The notes below the pieces were generated by a model. It was not told the origin of the DNA. It did not search any database and worked only from the letters and a program-made list of their open reading frames with translations. From Bog-756 sp963769765 (GTDB taxonomy: Bacteria; Actinomycetota; Acidimicrobiia; Acidimicrobiales; RAAP-2), in the NCBI GenBank assembly GCA_963769765.1, contig CAVYNA010000001.1, forward strand, positions 186,001-250,000: a stretch of DNA of 64,000 bases, read 5' to 3'. This document shows positions 53,127 to 62,052 of this stretch, in pieces; position 1 is the stretch's first letter, and the number at the start of each line of letters is the position of its first letter. Made by a program: the position numbers and the translations under genes.

Positions 53127-54443
53127 ATGAAGTCGGCGGGTGTCATCGACCGCGATGTCGACGAGAGTCGGGACAGCTTCGAGCCGGATGGTCGAGCATG
53201 CCCCGATCGGTCGAGCCGAACCTCCTGGTTGGTCGAGCACCTCAGACGACGGCGATGGCCGTTGGTGGTGATGCTGACCTTCGTGATCGTGTCCCTGGCG
53301 TATTCACTGTGGTGGGATCCGGTCGTCCATCACTCGCAGGTGTGGGTGATCCCTGGAGACATCTGGTCCACATTCCGCGCCGCCCACTGGGTGGGCTGGG
53401 GAAACATCGGCGGTATCTATGGGGGTGACACCCAACTCGTGACGTTCCCCGGCATTGCAGTCTTTCTGGCGCCCGTGGCCATGGTCAGCGGGGCGCTCGG
53501 ACTGGGTGAATCAATTGCCCCCATCTTCATCAGCCAACCCTCGTCGTGGTTGTTGCTCGGACCGGCAATGCTGCTGTTGGCCTCGGCCTGCCTGGTGGCC
53601 TTCGACGCCATGGCCGAGGAGCTCGGGGTGAACGGGCCTCGCCGGATCCTGCTCAGCGTGATGGAGGCGGTCGTCATATTCCAGGTCGTGACCCTGTGGG
53701 GTCACCCCGAAGACCTCCTGGCGTTGACCTTCTCGATGTACGCACTCCTCGCCATGGTGCGTGGTCGGTGGTCCCTCTCGGGATGGCTGTGGGGGGCAGC
53801 CCTGGTGACCCAACCGCTGGTCATCCTGATCTTCCCCCTGGCGTTCGTCCGAACCCCCAAGTCCCAGCGCCTCCGCCTGTGTCTCTACGGCGCCCTCCCG
53901 TCGGTCGTGCTGCTCAGCGCCCCGCTCGTGACGCAATGGCACCAGACATCAGCGGTCTTCTTCCATCAGGCGAACGCCAGATTCCTCGATCATGCGACAC
54001 CCTGGATCGCGCTGTCGCCCACACTGTCACGGACCACCGTCGGCGCCGGGCCCGGGCGGGTGATCGCGGTCCTGGCGGCCGTCGTGATCGGCATCATGGC
54101 CTCCCGGAGGCCACCCTCGGCCGTCGGCCTCCTCTGGCTGTGCGCCCTGGCCCTGAGCCTCCGGTGCTTCTTCGAATCGGTGATGGTCCCGTTCTACCTT
54201 GGACCTTCGCTCGCGCTCATCGTGTTGACGGCCGCTACGTGTGTCAGTTGGAAGCGGCTGGTCGGGGCGTGGGCAATCGCTGTCGTCGCCACCGTGTATT
54301 GCTTCCACCGCGCGTCCGAGTGGGGATACTGGATCCCGATGGTGGTCTTCCTCGCGATCGGATTGGCTTGCGCATGGCCCGGCCGAGCGGAAGTCGGCAT
54401 CTCCGCCGCCCCGCGGGCTGATCTTGCCACCGTCGATCGGTGA
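53127..54443 (+). CDS. Polytopic membrane protein of unknown function
   Basis: 438 residues. About 45 cytoplasmic residues are followed by ten or so membrane segments (PLVVMLTFVIVSLAYSL, FPGIAVFLAPVAMVSGALGL, SWLLLGPAMLLLASACLVAF, VIAVLAAVVIGIMAS and others). A conserved-looking loop near the start reads VHHSQVWVIPGDIWSTFRAAHWVGWGNIGGIYGGDT. The layout is reminiscent of GT-C glycosyltransferases, but the typical acidic first-loop motif is not convincing, so I leave it unassigned. It stands alone between the pilin terminator and the convergent carboxylase gene. Confidence 0.75.
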   Translation: MKSAGVIDRDVDESRDSFEPDGRACPDRSSRTSWLVEHLRRRRWPLVVMLTFVIVSLAYSLWWDPVVHHSQVWVIPGDIWSTFRAAHWVGWGNIGGIYGGDTQLVTFPGIAVFLAPVAMVSGALGLGESIAPIFISQPSSWLLLGPAMLLLASACLVAFDAMAEELGVNGPRRILLSVMEAVVIFQVVTLWGHPEDLLALTFSMYALLAMVRGRWSLSGWLWGAALVTQPLVILIFPLAFVRTPKSQRLRLCLYGALPSVVLLSAPLVTQWHQTSAVFFHQANARFLDHATPWIALSPTLSRTTVGAGPGRVIAVLAAVVIGIMASRRPPSAVGLLWLCALALSLRCFFESVMVPFYLGPSLALIVLTAATCVSWKRLVGAWAIAVVATVYCFHRASEWGYWIPMVVFLAIGLACAWPGRAEVGISAAPRADLATVDR

Positions 54444-54465
54444 GCCCGCGGGACCGTGCCCTCCC

Positions 54466-55824
54466 CTACAGCGGCCCGATGGTGTGCTTGCGCCGGGGTA
54501 GGGCCTCCCGGCCGGTCACCAGGGTCGTGAGCGCCTCCGCGACGACCGCCCGTGTCTGTTCGGGCTCGACGACTGCGTCGACGAACCCCCGTTCGGCCGC
54601 CTGCCAGGGCGTGAGGTACTTCTCGGTGTAGGCCGCCTGCAGCGCACGACGCTGCTCGGGTTCGATCCGCCGGTGGAGGATCTGGACGGCGCCTTCGGCA
54701 CCCATGACCGCCACCTCGGCGCCGGGCCACGCGACGCAGAGGTCGTTGCCGAGCCCCTTCGAGTCCATGACGATGTAGGCACCGCCGTACGCCTTGCGCA
54801 TGATCACGCAGATGCGGGCCACCGTCGCCTCTGCGTAGGAGAAGGCGAGCTCCGCACCGTGCCGGATCATCCCCCGCCACTCGAGGTCCTTTCCGGGGAG
54901 GAAGCCCGGCGTGTCGACGAGGGTGACCAGCGGCAGGTTGAAGGAGTCGCAGAAGCGGACGAACCGTGCGCCCTTCTGCGAAGCGGTGATGTCGATCGTG
55001 CCGGCCAGCGCCTGGGGTTGGTTGGCGACGATGCCCACCGCGTGCCCGTCGATCCGTCCCAGTGCAGTCACGAGCTGGGGTGACCACCGGCCCCACAGCT
55101 CGGTCGCCTCGTGGTGGTCGCAGAGCGCGGTGACCACCCGGCGCACGTCATAGGAGCTGGTGGCACGCGCCGGAATGATGTCGGCGAGCTCGTCGAGGGG
55201 CCGGTCGGCGGGGTCGTCGAGTGGGCCCCGCGGGACGAGGTCGTCCACCGTCGCAGGCAGGAAGCCCAACAGGTGGTCGACGTGGGCGAGCGCGTCCTCC
55301 TCCGAGGCGGCCTCGATCGCACAGAGCCCGCTCGAGCGCGCATGCATGGCGACCCCGCCGAGCTGGTGGACGTCGAGGTGGATGCCGGTGAACTCCTCGA
55401 CCATCGCGGGTCCCGAGACGAAGGCGAACGCGTCGCTCGTCATGATCACGATGTCAGCCAGTCCGAGCAGGAGCGCGGGGCCCGAGATGGCCGGTCCGGT
55501 CACCACCGCCACCACCGGCACGTTGCCCGAGCAGGTGGCGATGGCCCGTGCCGCCCGTCCCCATCCGTGCAGCGAGGCGACCCCGTCGGAGACGTCGGCA
55601 CCGCTGGTCGCGAGCACGAGCACGAGCGGGACGCGCAAGGTCGCGGCGGAGCGGGCGCCTTCCAGAATGGTCTCCCCGTCCTCGATGCCGAGGGCACCGC
55701 GGCGATCGGTGGACACCGAGCGGACCACCATGGCCGGACGTCCACCGAGCACCTCGACCCCGGCCCGCACCGTTCCGGGGACCCGCCGGCGCAGGATCGG
55801 CGCAGCGGGAGCTTCGAGGGTCAC
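54466..55824 (-). CDS. Acyl-CoA carboxylase carboxyltransferase (beta) subunit
   Basis: 452 residues from GTG 55824. Carboxyltransferase (crotonase-fold) domains: GPAISGPALLLGLADIVIM and SGPAMVEEFTG in the N half; GIVANQPQALAGTIDITASQKGARFVRFCDSFNLPLVTLVDTPGFLPG and MRKAYGGAYIVMDSKGLGNDLCVAWPGAEVAVMG in the C half. It would transfer carboxyl from biotin to acetyl-, propionyl- or a longer acyl-CoA. It is about 60-70 residues shorter than PccB/AccD5, missing part of the N-terminal domain start. No biotin-carboxylase gene is nearby. Downstream of the CtaG-like gene on the same strand. Confidence 0.88.
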   Translation of the reverse strand: MTLEAPAAPILRRRVPGTVRAGVEVLGGRPAMVVRSVSTDRRGALGIEDGETILEGARSAATLRVPLVLVLATSGADVSDGVASLHGWGRAARAIATCSGNVPVVAVVTGPAISGPALLLGLADIVIMTSDAFAFVSGPAMVEEFTGIHLDVHQLGGVAMHARSSGLCAIEAASEEDALAHVDHLLGFLPATVDDLVPRGPLDDPADRPLDELADIIPARATSSYDVRRVVTALCDHHEATELWGRWSPQLVTALGRIDGHAVGIVANQPQALAGTIDITASQKGARFVRFCDSFNLPLVTLVDTPGFLPGKDLEWRGMIRHGAELAFSYAEATVARICVIMRKAYGGAYIVMDSKGLGNDLCVAWPGAEVAVMGAEGAVQILHRRIEPEQRRALQAAYTEKYLTPWQAAERGFVDAVVEPEQTRAVVAEALTTLVTGREALPRRKHTIGPL

Positions 55825-55922
55825 GCGACCATGCTACGAACTCGCCCGCGTGCCGACCGACGCGGGCAACTCGGGGACCGCACGGGGCCCGTCGCACCGG
55901 TCGGACGGGACGCTCGTCCGGC

Positions 55923-56789
55923 TCAACGGGGCCGCTCGGCTCGGCGGTCCATCCGCTCGAACTGGCGCTCGACGTCGGCCCAGACAAGCGGCTCCGACAG
56001 TTCGGCCTCCTCGTCCGAGACCGGTGCACGCGCGAGCACGACCGCGCCGACGGTGAGCAGGACGAAGAGCATCGAGAGCTTGGAGACGAAGCCGGCGACC
56101 TGCTGGTCGTTCAGTGCACGCAGGCCGATCGCCTCCTGTGAGTGCGCAAAGGCCGGGTAGAGCGGCCGGGTCGAGAGGATGAAGACGAAGGAGAGGAAGG
56201 CCGGCACCACTGCTTGGACGACCAGATAGGCGAACCGGACCACCGGGCGCGGTCGCACCACCCCGGGGATGCGACCGATCACCGGTATCCACAGGACGAT
56301 CCCGGCGAGCACGACCGCGAGGTCGATCGCCCCTCTCGACAGCGTGGACGAGGCCTGGGCGGCGACGAGGGCGGGGGTCATCGACGCGCCGAGCACCCCG
56401 GTGACCACGGCGATCGCCACGAGAGGGCGCTGGCACCGCGTGACCACCGCGTCGATGGGGGCCGGCTTCGTGACGCGGCGGAGGACGTCGTAGGGCAACC
56501 CGTACAGGAGCAGCGGCGCGACCGCGACGACGAGGATGACCCGCTGGGTCACGAGGGCGGTCAGCGACCAGTGCGCCGAGAGGTCCGCGACCGGCCACGT
56601 CGACGCCACGGCCGCGGCGAACCAGGCGGCGGCAAAGCAGCCGATCTCCTTGCGGGTCCAGGGGATCGGCGGATCCTCGGACCGTTGCAGGTGGCGATGG
56701 ACCCCGACCACCAGGACTCCGCCGGCGACGAGCACGGACCACGCCAGAAGGTGCGGGTCCCACGCGAACGGAGCCGACGGATCGCTCAC
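55923..56789 (-). CDS. CtaG-like (caa3-type) membrane protein
   Basis: 288 residues from GTG 56789. Seven or so membrane segments with the pattern of the Caa3_CtaG family: FAWDPHLLAWSVLVAGGVL at the start, SAHWSLTALVTQRVILVVAVAPLLLYGLPYDVL, VVPAFLSFVFILSTRPLYPAF and LRALNDQQVAGFVSKLSMLFVLLTVGAVVLAR (DQQxAG is a family signature). The family aids copper insertion into cytochrome oxidase. The usual His of the QH pair in the third segment is Arg (TQRV) here, so metal binding may be altered. Divergent from pafB across 41 bp. Confidence 0.85.
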   Translation of the reverse strand: MSDPSAPFAWDPHLLAWSVLVAGGVLVVGVHRHLQRSEDPPIPWTRKEIGCFAAAWFAAAVASTWPVADLSAHWSLTALVTQRVILVVAVAPLLLYGLPYDVLRRVTKPAPIDAVVTRCQRPLVAIAVVTGVLGASMTPALVAAQASSTLSRGAIDLAVVLAGIVLWIPVIGRIPGVVRPRPVVRFAYLVVQAVVPAFLSFVFILSTRPLYPAFAHSQEAIGLRALNDQQVAGFVSKLSMLFVLLTVGAVVLARAPVSDEEAELSEPLVWADVERQFERMDRRAERPR

Positions 56790-56830
56790 CGCGGGATGTC
56801 CGGTGGTCGGCGCGCCGTAGATTGTCCGCG

Positions 56831-57793
56831 ATGCAGCGGCTCGACCGGCTCGAACGGGTGACGGACCTCTTGTTGGTGCTGTTGGACGCACCGCGTCCGC
56901 TCAGCCTGCGCGAGATCGCGGACCGGGTGCCGGGCTACCCCGATACCCACGGGGCCCGCCGGCAGGCGTTCGAGCGGGACAAGCGGCTGCTGCGCGACGA
57001 GGGCGTCCCGGTCGAGGTCGTTCCGATCGGGGGCGAGGACCAGCTCGGGTACCGCGTCGATCCCGACGCCTACTACCTGCCCGATCTCGGTCTCACCACC
57101 GAGGAGCAGGCTGCGCTCAACCTGGCGGTCGCCGGCGCCCACCTCGGTGAGCCTACCGGCCGCGACGCGCTCTGGAAGCTGGGGGTGGCAGGCGAGTCGC
57201 CGCAGCGGGAGGGAGCGGGCCCACTGGTCGATCTCGCCGCCGTCGAGGGACTCGCCGCCCTGCCGGATCTCTTCGACGCCGTCCGCCGGCGTGCGACGGT
57301 CGAGTTCGCCTACCGGACGGAGTCCCGCCACGTCGATCCTGCCGCGATCCGCTTCCGGTCCGGCCACTGGTACCTCGTCGGCTTCGACCGCGTCCGCGGC
57401 GAGCCGCGTACCTTTCGCGTCGACCGCATCGACGGTCCGCCCCGAGCCGGGGCAGACGGGTCGGCGGAGCTCCCGATCGGCTTCGACGCCGGGTCGGTCT
57501 TCGAACGCGCGCCGTGGCAGTTCGGGGGCGGCGACGAGGTCGAGGTCGACCTGCTCATCGACGGAGCGGAGGCCGCCCGTGTCGTGGCAGAGCTCGGCGC
57601 GGACACCGTCTCCGAGCGGCGCGGGGACGGGTCGGTGGTGGTGCGGCTCACCGTCAGCGATGCTCACGCGTTGGTGAGCTGGGTCCTCGACCTGCTCGAC
57701 CACGCGGAGGTCCTCGGCCCGCCTGCGATCCGGGACCTCCTCGTCGAGCGGCTTCACGCCCACCTGACCGGGGGATCGGAGGCTCGGGCGTGA
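56831..57793 (+). CDS. pafB: WYL-domain regulator, PafB-like
   Basis: 320 residues from ATG 56831 (a TTG three codons earlier is possible). Winged-helix DNA-binding N terminus (RLDRLERVTDLLLVLLDAPRPLSLREIADRV), a WCX/middle region, then the WYL domain with RTESRHVDPAAIRFRSGHWYLVGFDRVRGEPRTFRVDRI. In mycobacteria PafB and PafC form a heterodimer that activates the LexA-independent DNA-damage response, with WYL domains sensing single-stranded DNA. Overlaps pafC (GTGA). Confidence 0.88.
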   Translation: MQRLDRLERVTDLLLVLLDAPRPLSLREIADRVPGYPDTHGARRQAFERDKRLLRDEGVPVEVVPIGGEDQLGYRVDPDAYYLPDLGLTTEEQAALNLAVAGAHLGEPTGRDALWKLGVAGESPQREGAGPLVDLAAVEGLAALPDLFDAVRRRATVEFAYRTESRHVDPAAIRFRSGHWYLVGFDRVRGEPRTFRVDRIDGPPRAGADGSAELPIGFDAGSVFERAPWQFGGGDEVEVDLLIDGAEAARVVAELGADTVSERRGDGSVVVRLTVSDAHALVSWVLDLLDHAEVLGPPAIRDLLVERLHAHLTGGSEARA

Positions 57794-58800
57794 TCCGTCC
57801 GCCCGACACTGCCGGCCGACTCCGGCGCCTGCTCGCGGCCCTTGCCTGGCTCGCGCAGATCGGCGAGGCGCCGGTCGACGAGGTTGCCGACCGGTTCGGA
57901 CTCACCTCCGACGAGCTGGTCGCCGAGCTCGAGCTGGCCGCGTGCTGCGGCGTTCCCCCTTACACGCCCGACCAGCTGATGGAGATCGTCGTCTCCGATT
58001 CGACCGTGTCCGTGCGCCCGGGGATCGCGCTCGCCCGCCCGAGGCGGCTGAGCCCGCACGAAGGGTTCGCACTCGCCGCGTCGGCACGGGCCCTGCTCGC
58101 GGTCGACGGGAGCGACCCGACCGGCGCCCTCTCGAGCGCGCTCGCGAAGCTCGAAGGGGCACTCGGTGGCGCCGAGCTCGGAGTCGAGCTCGACACGCCG
58201 GCTTTCTTCGCCGCCGTCGTGGAAGCCCTGGAGCGCAACCGGGCGCTCATGCTCACCTACTACTCGGCCTCGACCGACCGGGTCACCGACCGCCGGGTCC
58301 ATCCGCGCCGGATCTTCGCCTCCGAGGGGCACTGGTACCTCGACGCCTGGTGCGAGCTGGCGGGGGACCTGCGCCGGTTCCGTGTCGACCGGATCACGGC
58401 GGTCGAGGCCAAGACCGCAGACGGGACCGCCGTCGAGGACGCGGACGCGGCTCGGGGGGTCGAGATCGTGAGGCCTGCCGACCAGGGGGGACCGACTGAC
58501 CCGTCTGCAACCGACGCAGACGTTGCTGCCGCGTTCGTTCCGGCACCGGATCATCGGAGGGTGCGGCTCTCGGTCGAACCCTCGGCCGCATGGCTCTTCG
58601 AGTCCATCCCCGCGGCCGGTCCGCCTGTCCCGTCCGATGGACGCGTCGAGGTCGAGGTCTTCGTGGCAGGCGAAGCGTGGCTCGAGCGCCTCCTGCTCCG
58701 GCTGGGCCCCGAGGCACGCGTCATCGACCCGCCCGAGCTTCGAGGCGTCGGAACGATTGCGGCGCGCCGGATCCTCGATCGCTACGAGCCGGAGCGCTGA
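57790..58800 (+). CDS. pafC: WYL-domain regulator, PafC-like
   Basis: 336 residues from GTG 57790, overlapping pafB. N-terminal helix-turn-helix region (LLAALAWLAQIGEAPVDEVADRFGLTSDELVAELELAACCG), then the WYL core (TYYSASTDRVTDRRVHPRRIFASEGHWYLDAWCELAGDLRRFRVDRI) and a C-terminal WCX extension. Partner of the preceding PafB-like protein. The usual pup-proteasome neighbours are absent in this window. Confidence 0.88.
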   Translation: MIRPPDTAGRLRRLLAALAWLAQIGEAPVDEVADRFGLTSDELVAELELAACCGVPPYTPDQLMEIVVSDSTVSVRPGIALARPRRLSPHEGFALAASARALLAVDGSDPTGALSSALAKLEGALGGAELGVELDTPAFFAAVVEALERNRALMLTYYSASTDRVTDRRVHPRRIFASEGHWYLDAWCELAGDLRRFRVDRITAVEAKTADGTAVEDADAARGVEIVRPADQGGPTDPSATDADVAAAFVPAPDHRRVRLSVEPSAAWLFESIPAAGPPVPSDGRVEVEVFVAGEAWLERLLLRLGPEARVIDPPELRGVGTIAARRILDRYEPER

Positions 58801-58928
58801 CCGGGCACGTCGTCGACCGACCCGCCGAGGTCGTGCAAGGTGTGGCCGAGGCGGCCGGCAAGGTGGGGCCGGTGCACTGACACGGTGGCCGGCCACCGGG
58901 GCCCGGCACGCGCCGGAGGTGCCCTGCG

Positions 58929-60284
58929 GTGCTCTCGATCCACGTCGTCCGCGAAGGGGGCCACACCTACTACGTGCGCGACCTGGTCCCCGGGCGGGCC
59001 GAGGGGACGCTGGTCGCCGGCGAGGACCGCGGGCAGTGGTCGGGCATCGCATCCCCCGGCCTCGGGCTGACCGGCACGGTCGAGACAGAGCCGTTCGCCG
59101 GCGTGCTGGGCGGCCGCGAGCCGGACACAGGTCGACCGCTCCGCAGGGGAGGTGGCCCACGCAACGTGGCCGCCTTCGATCTGACCTTCGGAGCGCCCAA
59201 GACGGTCAGCCTGCTCCACCTGTTGGCACCCCGTGAGCTCGCCGCCGCCGTCGGCGCAGGACATGCCGCCGCGGTGGACGACGCGCTCGCCTACGTGGAG
59301 GCCGACTCGCTCGGCGTCCGTCGGAGGTCGGACGGACCTGCCGTTCCGGTGGCCGCGGCCGGCGCGGTGGCGGCCACGTTCGCCCACCGCACGAGCCGGG
59401 CGCTCGATCCCCACCTCCACACCCACCTGGTGGTGGCCAACGTTGCCCAGGGCGTCGACGGGAACTGGTCGACGCTCGACAGCCGACGGCTGTTCGGCCA
59501 CTCGGCCGCCGTCCAAGGCGTGTACCACGCCCGCCTTCGTCTCGAGCTGACCGAACGCCTCGGGGTCGAGTGGGAGGTCCGGGCGGGCGGGCTCGGCGAC
59601 GTCGTCGGTGTCGATCGCGGCCTCGTGCACCTCTTCTCCCAGCGCGCTGCAGGTGCCACCGAGCACCTCCACGATCGGGGCCTGTCCGGGTCGGGTCGCC
59701 GAGCACGGCAGGTGGCGTACTCCGTCACGCGACCTGCCAAGGATCGGACCGTCACCGTCGAGGCGCTGCGCACGGAGTGGAAGCAGCGGGCCGGTGACCT
59801 CGGCTACGACCTCGGGCAGCTCGTCCGCGTGGTCGGACTCGGGGCGGGACGCGGTGCGGGACTCGGGGTGGGATCCGAGTCGACGAGCCCCTTCGACCGC
59901 GACCGGATCGGGGTCGCCCTCGGCGGGTTTGCGGAGCACGGTCGCACCCTGCGCAGGCGCGACGTCGTCGCAGTGCTCGCCGCAGCGGCCGTGCGAGGGA
60001 CGAGTGCGTCGCAACTCGACGCGATTGCGACCGTGGTGACGTCGGCCACCGGACCAGCGACGCCACGGGCGAAGCCAGGGGAGGCGTTCGCCGAGCCCCG
60101 CTGGAGCGCTTCGGACCTGGCACGCGTGGCTGACCGCAGCCCCGAGCTGTTCGAGGTGGACCGGTCCGGTGCCGTGCGACATGTTGCCGCAGACATTCGG
60201 GTCCCGCACCTCGGTGTGGACCAGCTGGCACGGATCGGGCGGTCACACGCATCGGGAGGCGCCGCGCTGGCCTTCGGGCGATGA
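58929..60284 (+). CDS. MobF-type relaxase domain protein without helicase
   Basis: 451 residues. The TrwC relaxase domain fills the first 300: MLSIHVVREGGHTYYVRDL with candidate catalytic tyrosines 14 and 15, FDLTFGAPKTVSLLHLL, HRTSRALDPHLHTHLVVANV with the three-His metal site (162, 164, 166), and RLRLELTERLGVEWEV. Family members such as TraI and TrwC continue with a helicase; here the C-terminal 150 residues carry no helicase motifs. It would nick and bind one DNA strand at an oriT. Tail to tail with a VirD4-like gene eight bases away. Confidence 0.88.
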   Translation: MLSIHVVREGGHTYYVRDLVPGRAEGTLVAGEDRGQWSGIASPGLGLTGTVETEPFAGVLGGREPDTGRPLRRGGGPRNVAAFDLTFGAPKTVSLLHLLAPRELAAAVGAGHAAAVDDALAYVEADSLGVRRRSDGPAVPVAAAGAVAATFAHRTSRALDPHLHTHLVVANVAQGVDGNWSTLDSRRLFGHSAAVQGVYHARLRLELTERLGVEWEVRAGGLGDVVGVDRGLVHLFSQRAAGATEHLHDRGLSGSGRRARQVAYSVTRPAKDRTVTVEALRTEWKQRAGDLGYDLGQLVRVVGLGAGRGAGLGVGSESTSPFDRDRIGVALGGFAEHGRTLRRRDVVAVLAAAAVRGTSASQLDAIATVVTSATGPATPRAKPGEAFAEPRWSASDLARVADRSPELFEVDRSGAVRHVAADIRVPHLGVDQLARIGRSHASGGAALAFGR

Positions 60285-60292
60285 GGGTCGCC

Positions 60293-61774
60293 TCAACGTC
60301 CGAGGTCCAACGTCGGACCGGTGGTCGCCCCCGGCTCGAGGCGGCCCAGCTCGGGTCCGGCACCGAGGTCGAACAGGCTGCGCCAGGGCTCCGCGAGGTA
60401 GTACGGCGCGAGTGGTACCCACCCGGCCCGGTTGCGCTCGTCGAGGGCGAGTGCGCGACCCGGCATGCCGCGGGCGATGAGATCGGGCGGCAGTCGCCGC
60501 CGCGACCTCGTGGCAACGGCATCGGTGATGCTCGGACGGCCTCCCGCGATCAGGTCGGCGAACGGACGGTCCGTCGCGGTGCGGCCGATCGAACGCGACC
60601 TCGTGCCGATCTCCTCTTCTCCCGCGAGCACCGAAACAGACTCGAGCGTGCGCACGTCGCCGATCCCCGCCAGCACGACCGTCGTGCCGAACAACGACGG
60701 GAAGCCGTCCGCGTGCCCGGGCCACCGGTTGCGGGCCTGGCTGAGGTCCTGAAAGCACGCCAGGGTGAGCAACCCTTGACCACCACCCTCGCTGATCACC
60801 GAGGGGAGATCCGGAATCGGCGCGATGTTGGCCAATTCGTCGAGCGCGAAGAGGAGCGCCCGTCCCGACGCACCGCTCCGATCGGCGTGGGCCTCGTAGG
60901 TGGCGAAACGGATGTCGTTGAGCAGGCCGACCACCAGCGGGGCGACGAGTGCCTGGCGGTGCGCAGGCGCGGCGAGATAGATGGTGTCCGACGACCGCAC
61001 GAATCGGGCAGGGTCGAAGGCGGCCCGGGACGTCGCGGCGAGTGCCGCCTCGGATCTGCATCCGCCGAGTGCCCCGGACGCCGTCGACCAAATGCCGCTC
61101 AGCTCCCGCTCGTCGGTGGCGACGATGCCGTCGAGCAAGTTCCTCGCGAGCTCGGTGTGCCCCCCGCCCTCGCCCGCAAGGATGCGCTGGGCCGGGAGTG
61201 CCTGACGGCGGTCGACCCAGGTCACCACCGTGCGCAGCTCCTCGCCCGACAGGGCGGCGGCGAAGAGGAGGGGAGCGAGCAGGGACCCGGCGCGCTCGCG
61301 CCAGTGGGCGCCCTCCCCGTGGACACCTCCACCGGTTGCGCCGCCGGCGGTCCCCACGGCGACCAGCGTGGCCGCCATGGTCTGGGCGCCCGTCCAGGAG
61401 GACGACGACTGGAGGGGTGACCACCGGAGGGGCTCCGCTCCGCCATGAAGTTCCACGGCACCGGTCGGGTCGAAGACGTAGCAGCGACCCGTGGCCGCTC
61501 TCGTCTGGATCGTTGCGTCGAGCACGTCCGTCTTGGTCGATGTCGAGACGACCGGACCGGCGGAGCCGAGGATGTTCGGCACGATCAACGACGTCGTCTT
61601 GCCGGACCGCGGAGGCCCGAGCACCATCACCGATTGCTGAGTTCCGGCGCGTCTCCAACCACTCGCGTCGTGTCCGAGGTAGATCCCGTGGGTGGACACG
61701 TCCAATGCGTCGATGACGGCGCGATGCGCCGAACTGGAGGTTGGCGCGGCCCTTTCGGGGAAATTTCTTTGCAT
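60293..61774 (-). CDS. VirD4/TraG-type type IV secretion coupling ATPase
   Basis: 493 residues from ATG 61774 (GAAGGCG upstream; an in-frame ATG at 61819 is an alternative). P-loop protein of the TraG/VirD4/TraD class: Walker A GPPRSGKTTS (53-62) followed by LIVPNILGSAGPVVSTSTKTDV, Walker B LLFALDELANIAP, SEGGGQGLLTLACFQDLSQARNRW and FGTTVVLAGIGD. No N-terminal membrane segments, unlike classical VirD4, but similar soluble forms occur in actinobacteria. It would bring a relaxase-DNA complex to a secretion channel. No mating-channel genes are present here. Confidence 0.86.
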   Translation of the reverse strand: MQRNFPERAAPTSSSAHRAVIDALDVSTHGIYLGHDASGWRRAGTQQSVMVLGPPRSGKTTSLIVPNILGSAGPVVSTSTKTDVLDATIQTRAATGRCYVFDPTGAVELHGGAEPLRWSPLQSSSSWTGAQTMAATLVAVGTAGGATGGGVHGEGAHWRERAGSLLAPLLFAAALSGEELRTVVTWVDRRQALPAQRILAGEGGGHTELARNLLDGIVATDERELSGIWSTASGALGGCRSEAALAATSRAAFDPARFVRSSDTIYLAAPAHRQALVAPLVVGLLNDIRFATYEAHADRSGASGRALLFALDELANIAPIPDLPSVISEGGGQGLLTLACFQDLSQARNRWPGHADGFPSLFGTTVVLAGIGDVRTLESVSVLAGEEEIGTRSRSIGRTATDRPFADLIAGGRPSITDAVATRSRRRLPPDLIARGMPGRALALDERNRAGWVPLAPYYLAEPWRSLFDLGAGPELGRLEPGATTGPTLDLGR

Positions 61775-61981
61775 GGCGGTTTCGCCTTCTCGAGCGAACG
61801 ACGACCCTGGGCGGATCATCGTTCCGCGAGATCGCACGCGATGAGTGCGCGTGAAGAATCCTTGCAAACAAACGGTTTTCCGTCCAGTGTCGAGTGGGGT
61901 CCATCGTGAGGACGACACCGTAGGGTCGCGAGACGCTCGGTCCGACGCATCTTCGCGTCGTCCGAAGACGCGGCGACAAGC

Positions 61982-61996
61982 GTCAAGATGCTTGAC
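61982..61996. promoter_or_regulatory. 15-bp inverted repeat in the hup promoter region
   Basis: GTCAAGATGCTTGAC has perfect 6-bp arms around ATG and lies 57 bp before the HU start codon; its right arm forms part of a possible -35 element (TTGACC). The rest of the 278-bp gap (61775-62052) holds no gene. Confidence 0.4.
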
Positions 61997-62052
61997 CTGG
62001 GGATGAAATGCCATTTGGCTTGTACTGATTGCGTATCACTGAGGAGGTGATC

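Noticed and set aside
58801..62052. Boundaries of an integrative conjugative element
   Set aside because: No integrase, tRNA target, flanking direct repeats or mating-channel genes are visible; base composition looks like the surroundings.
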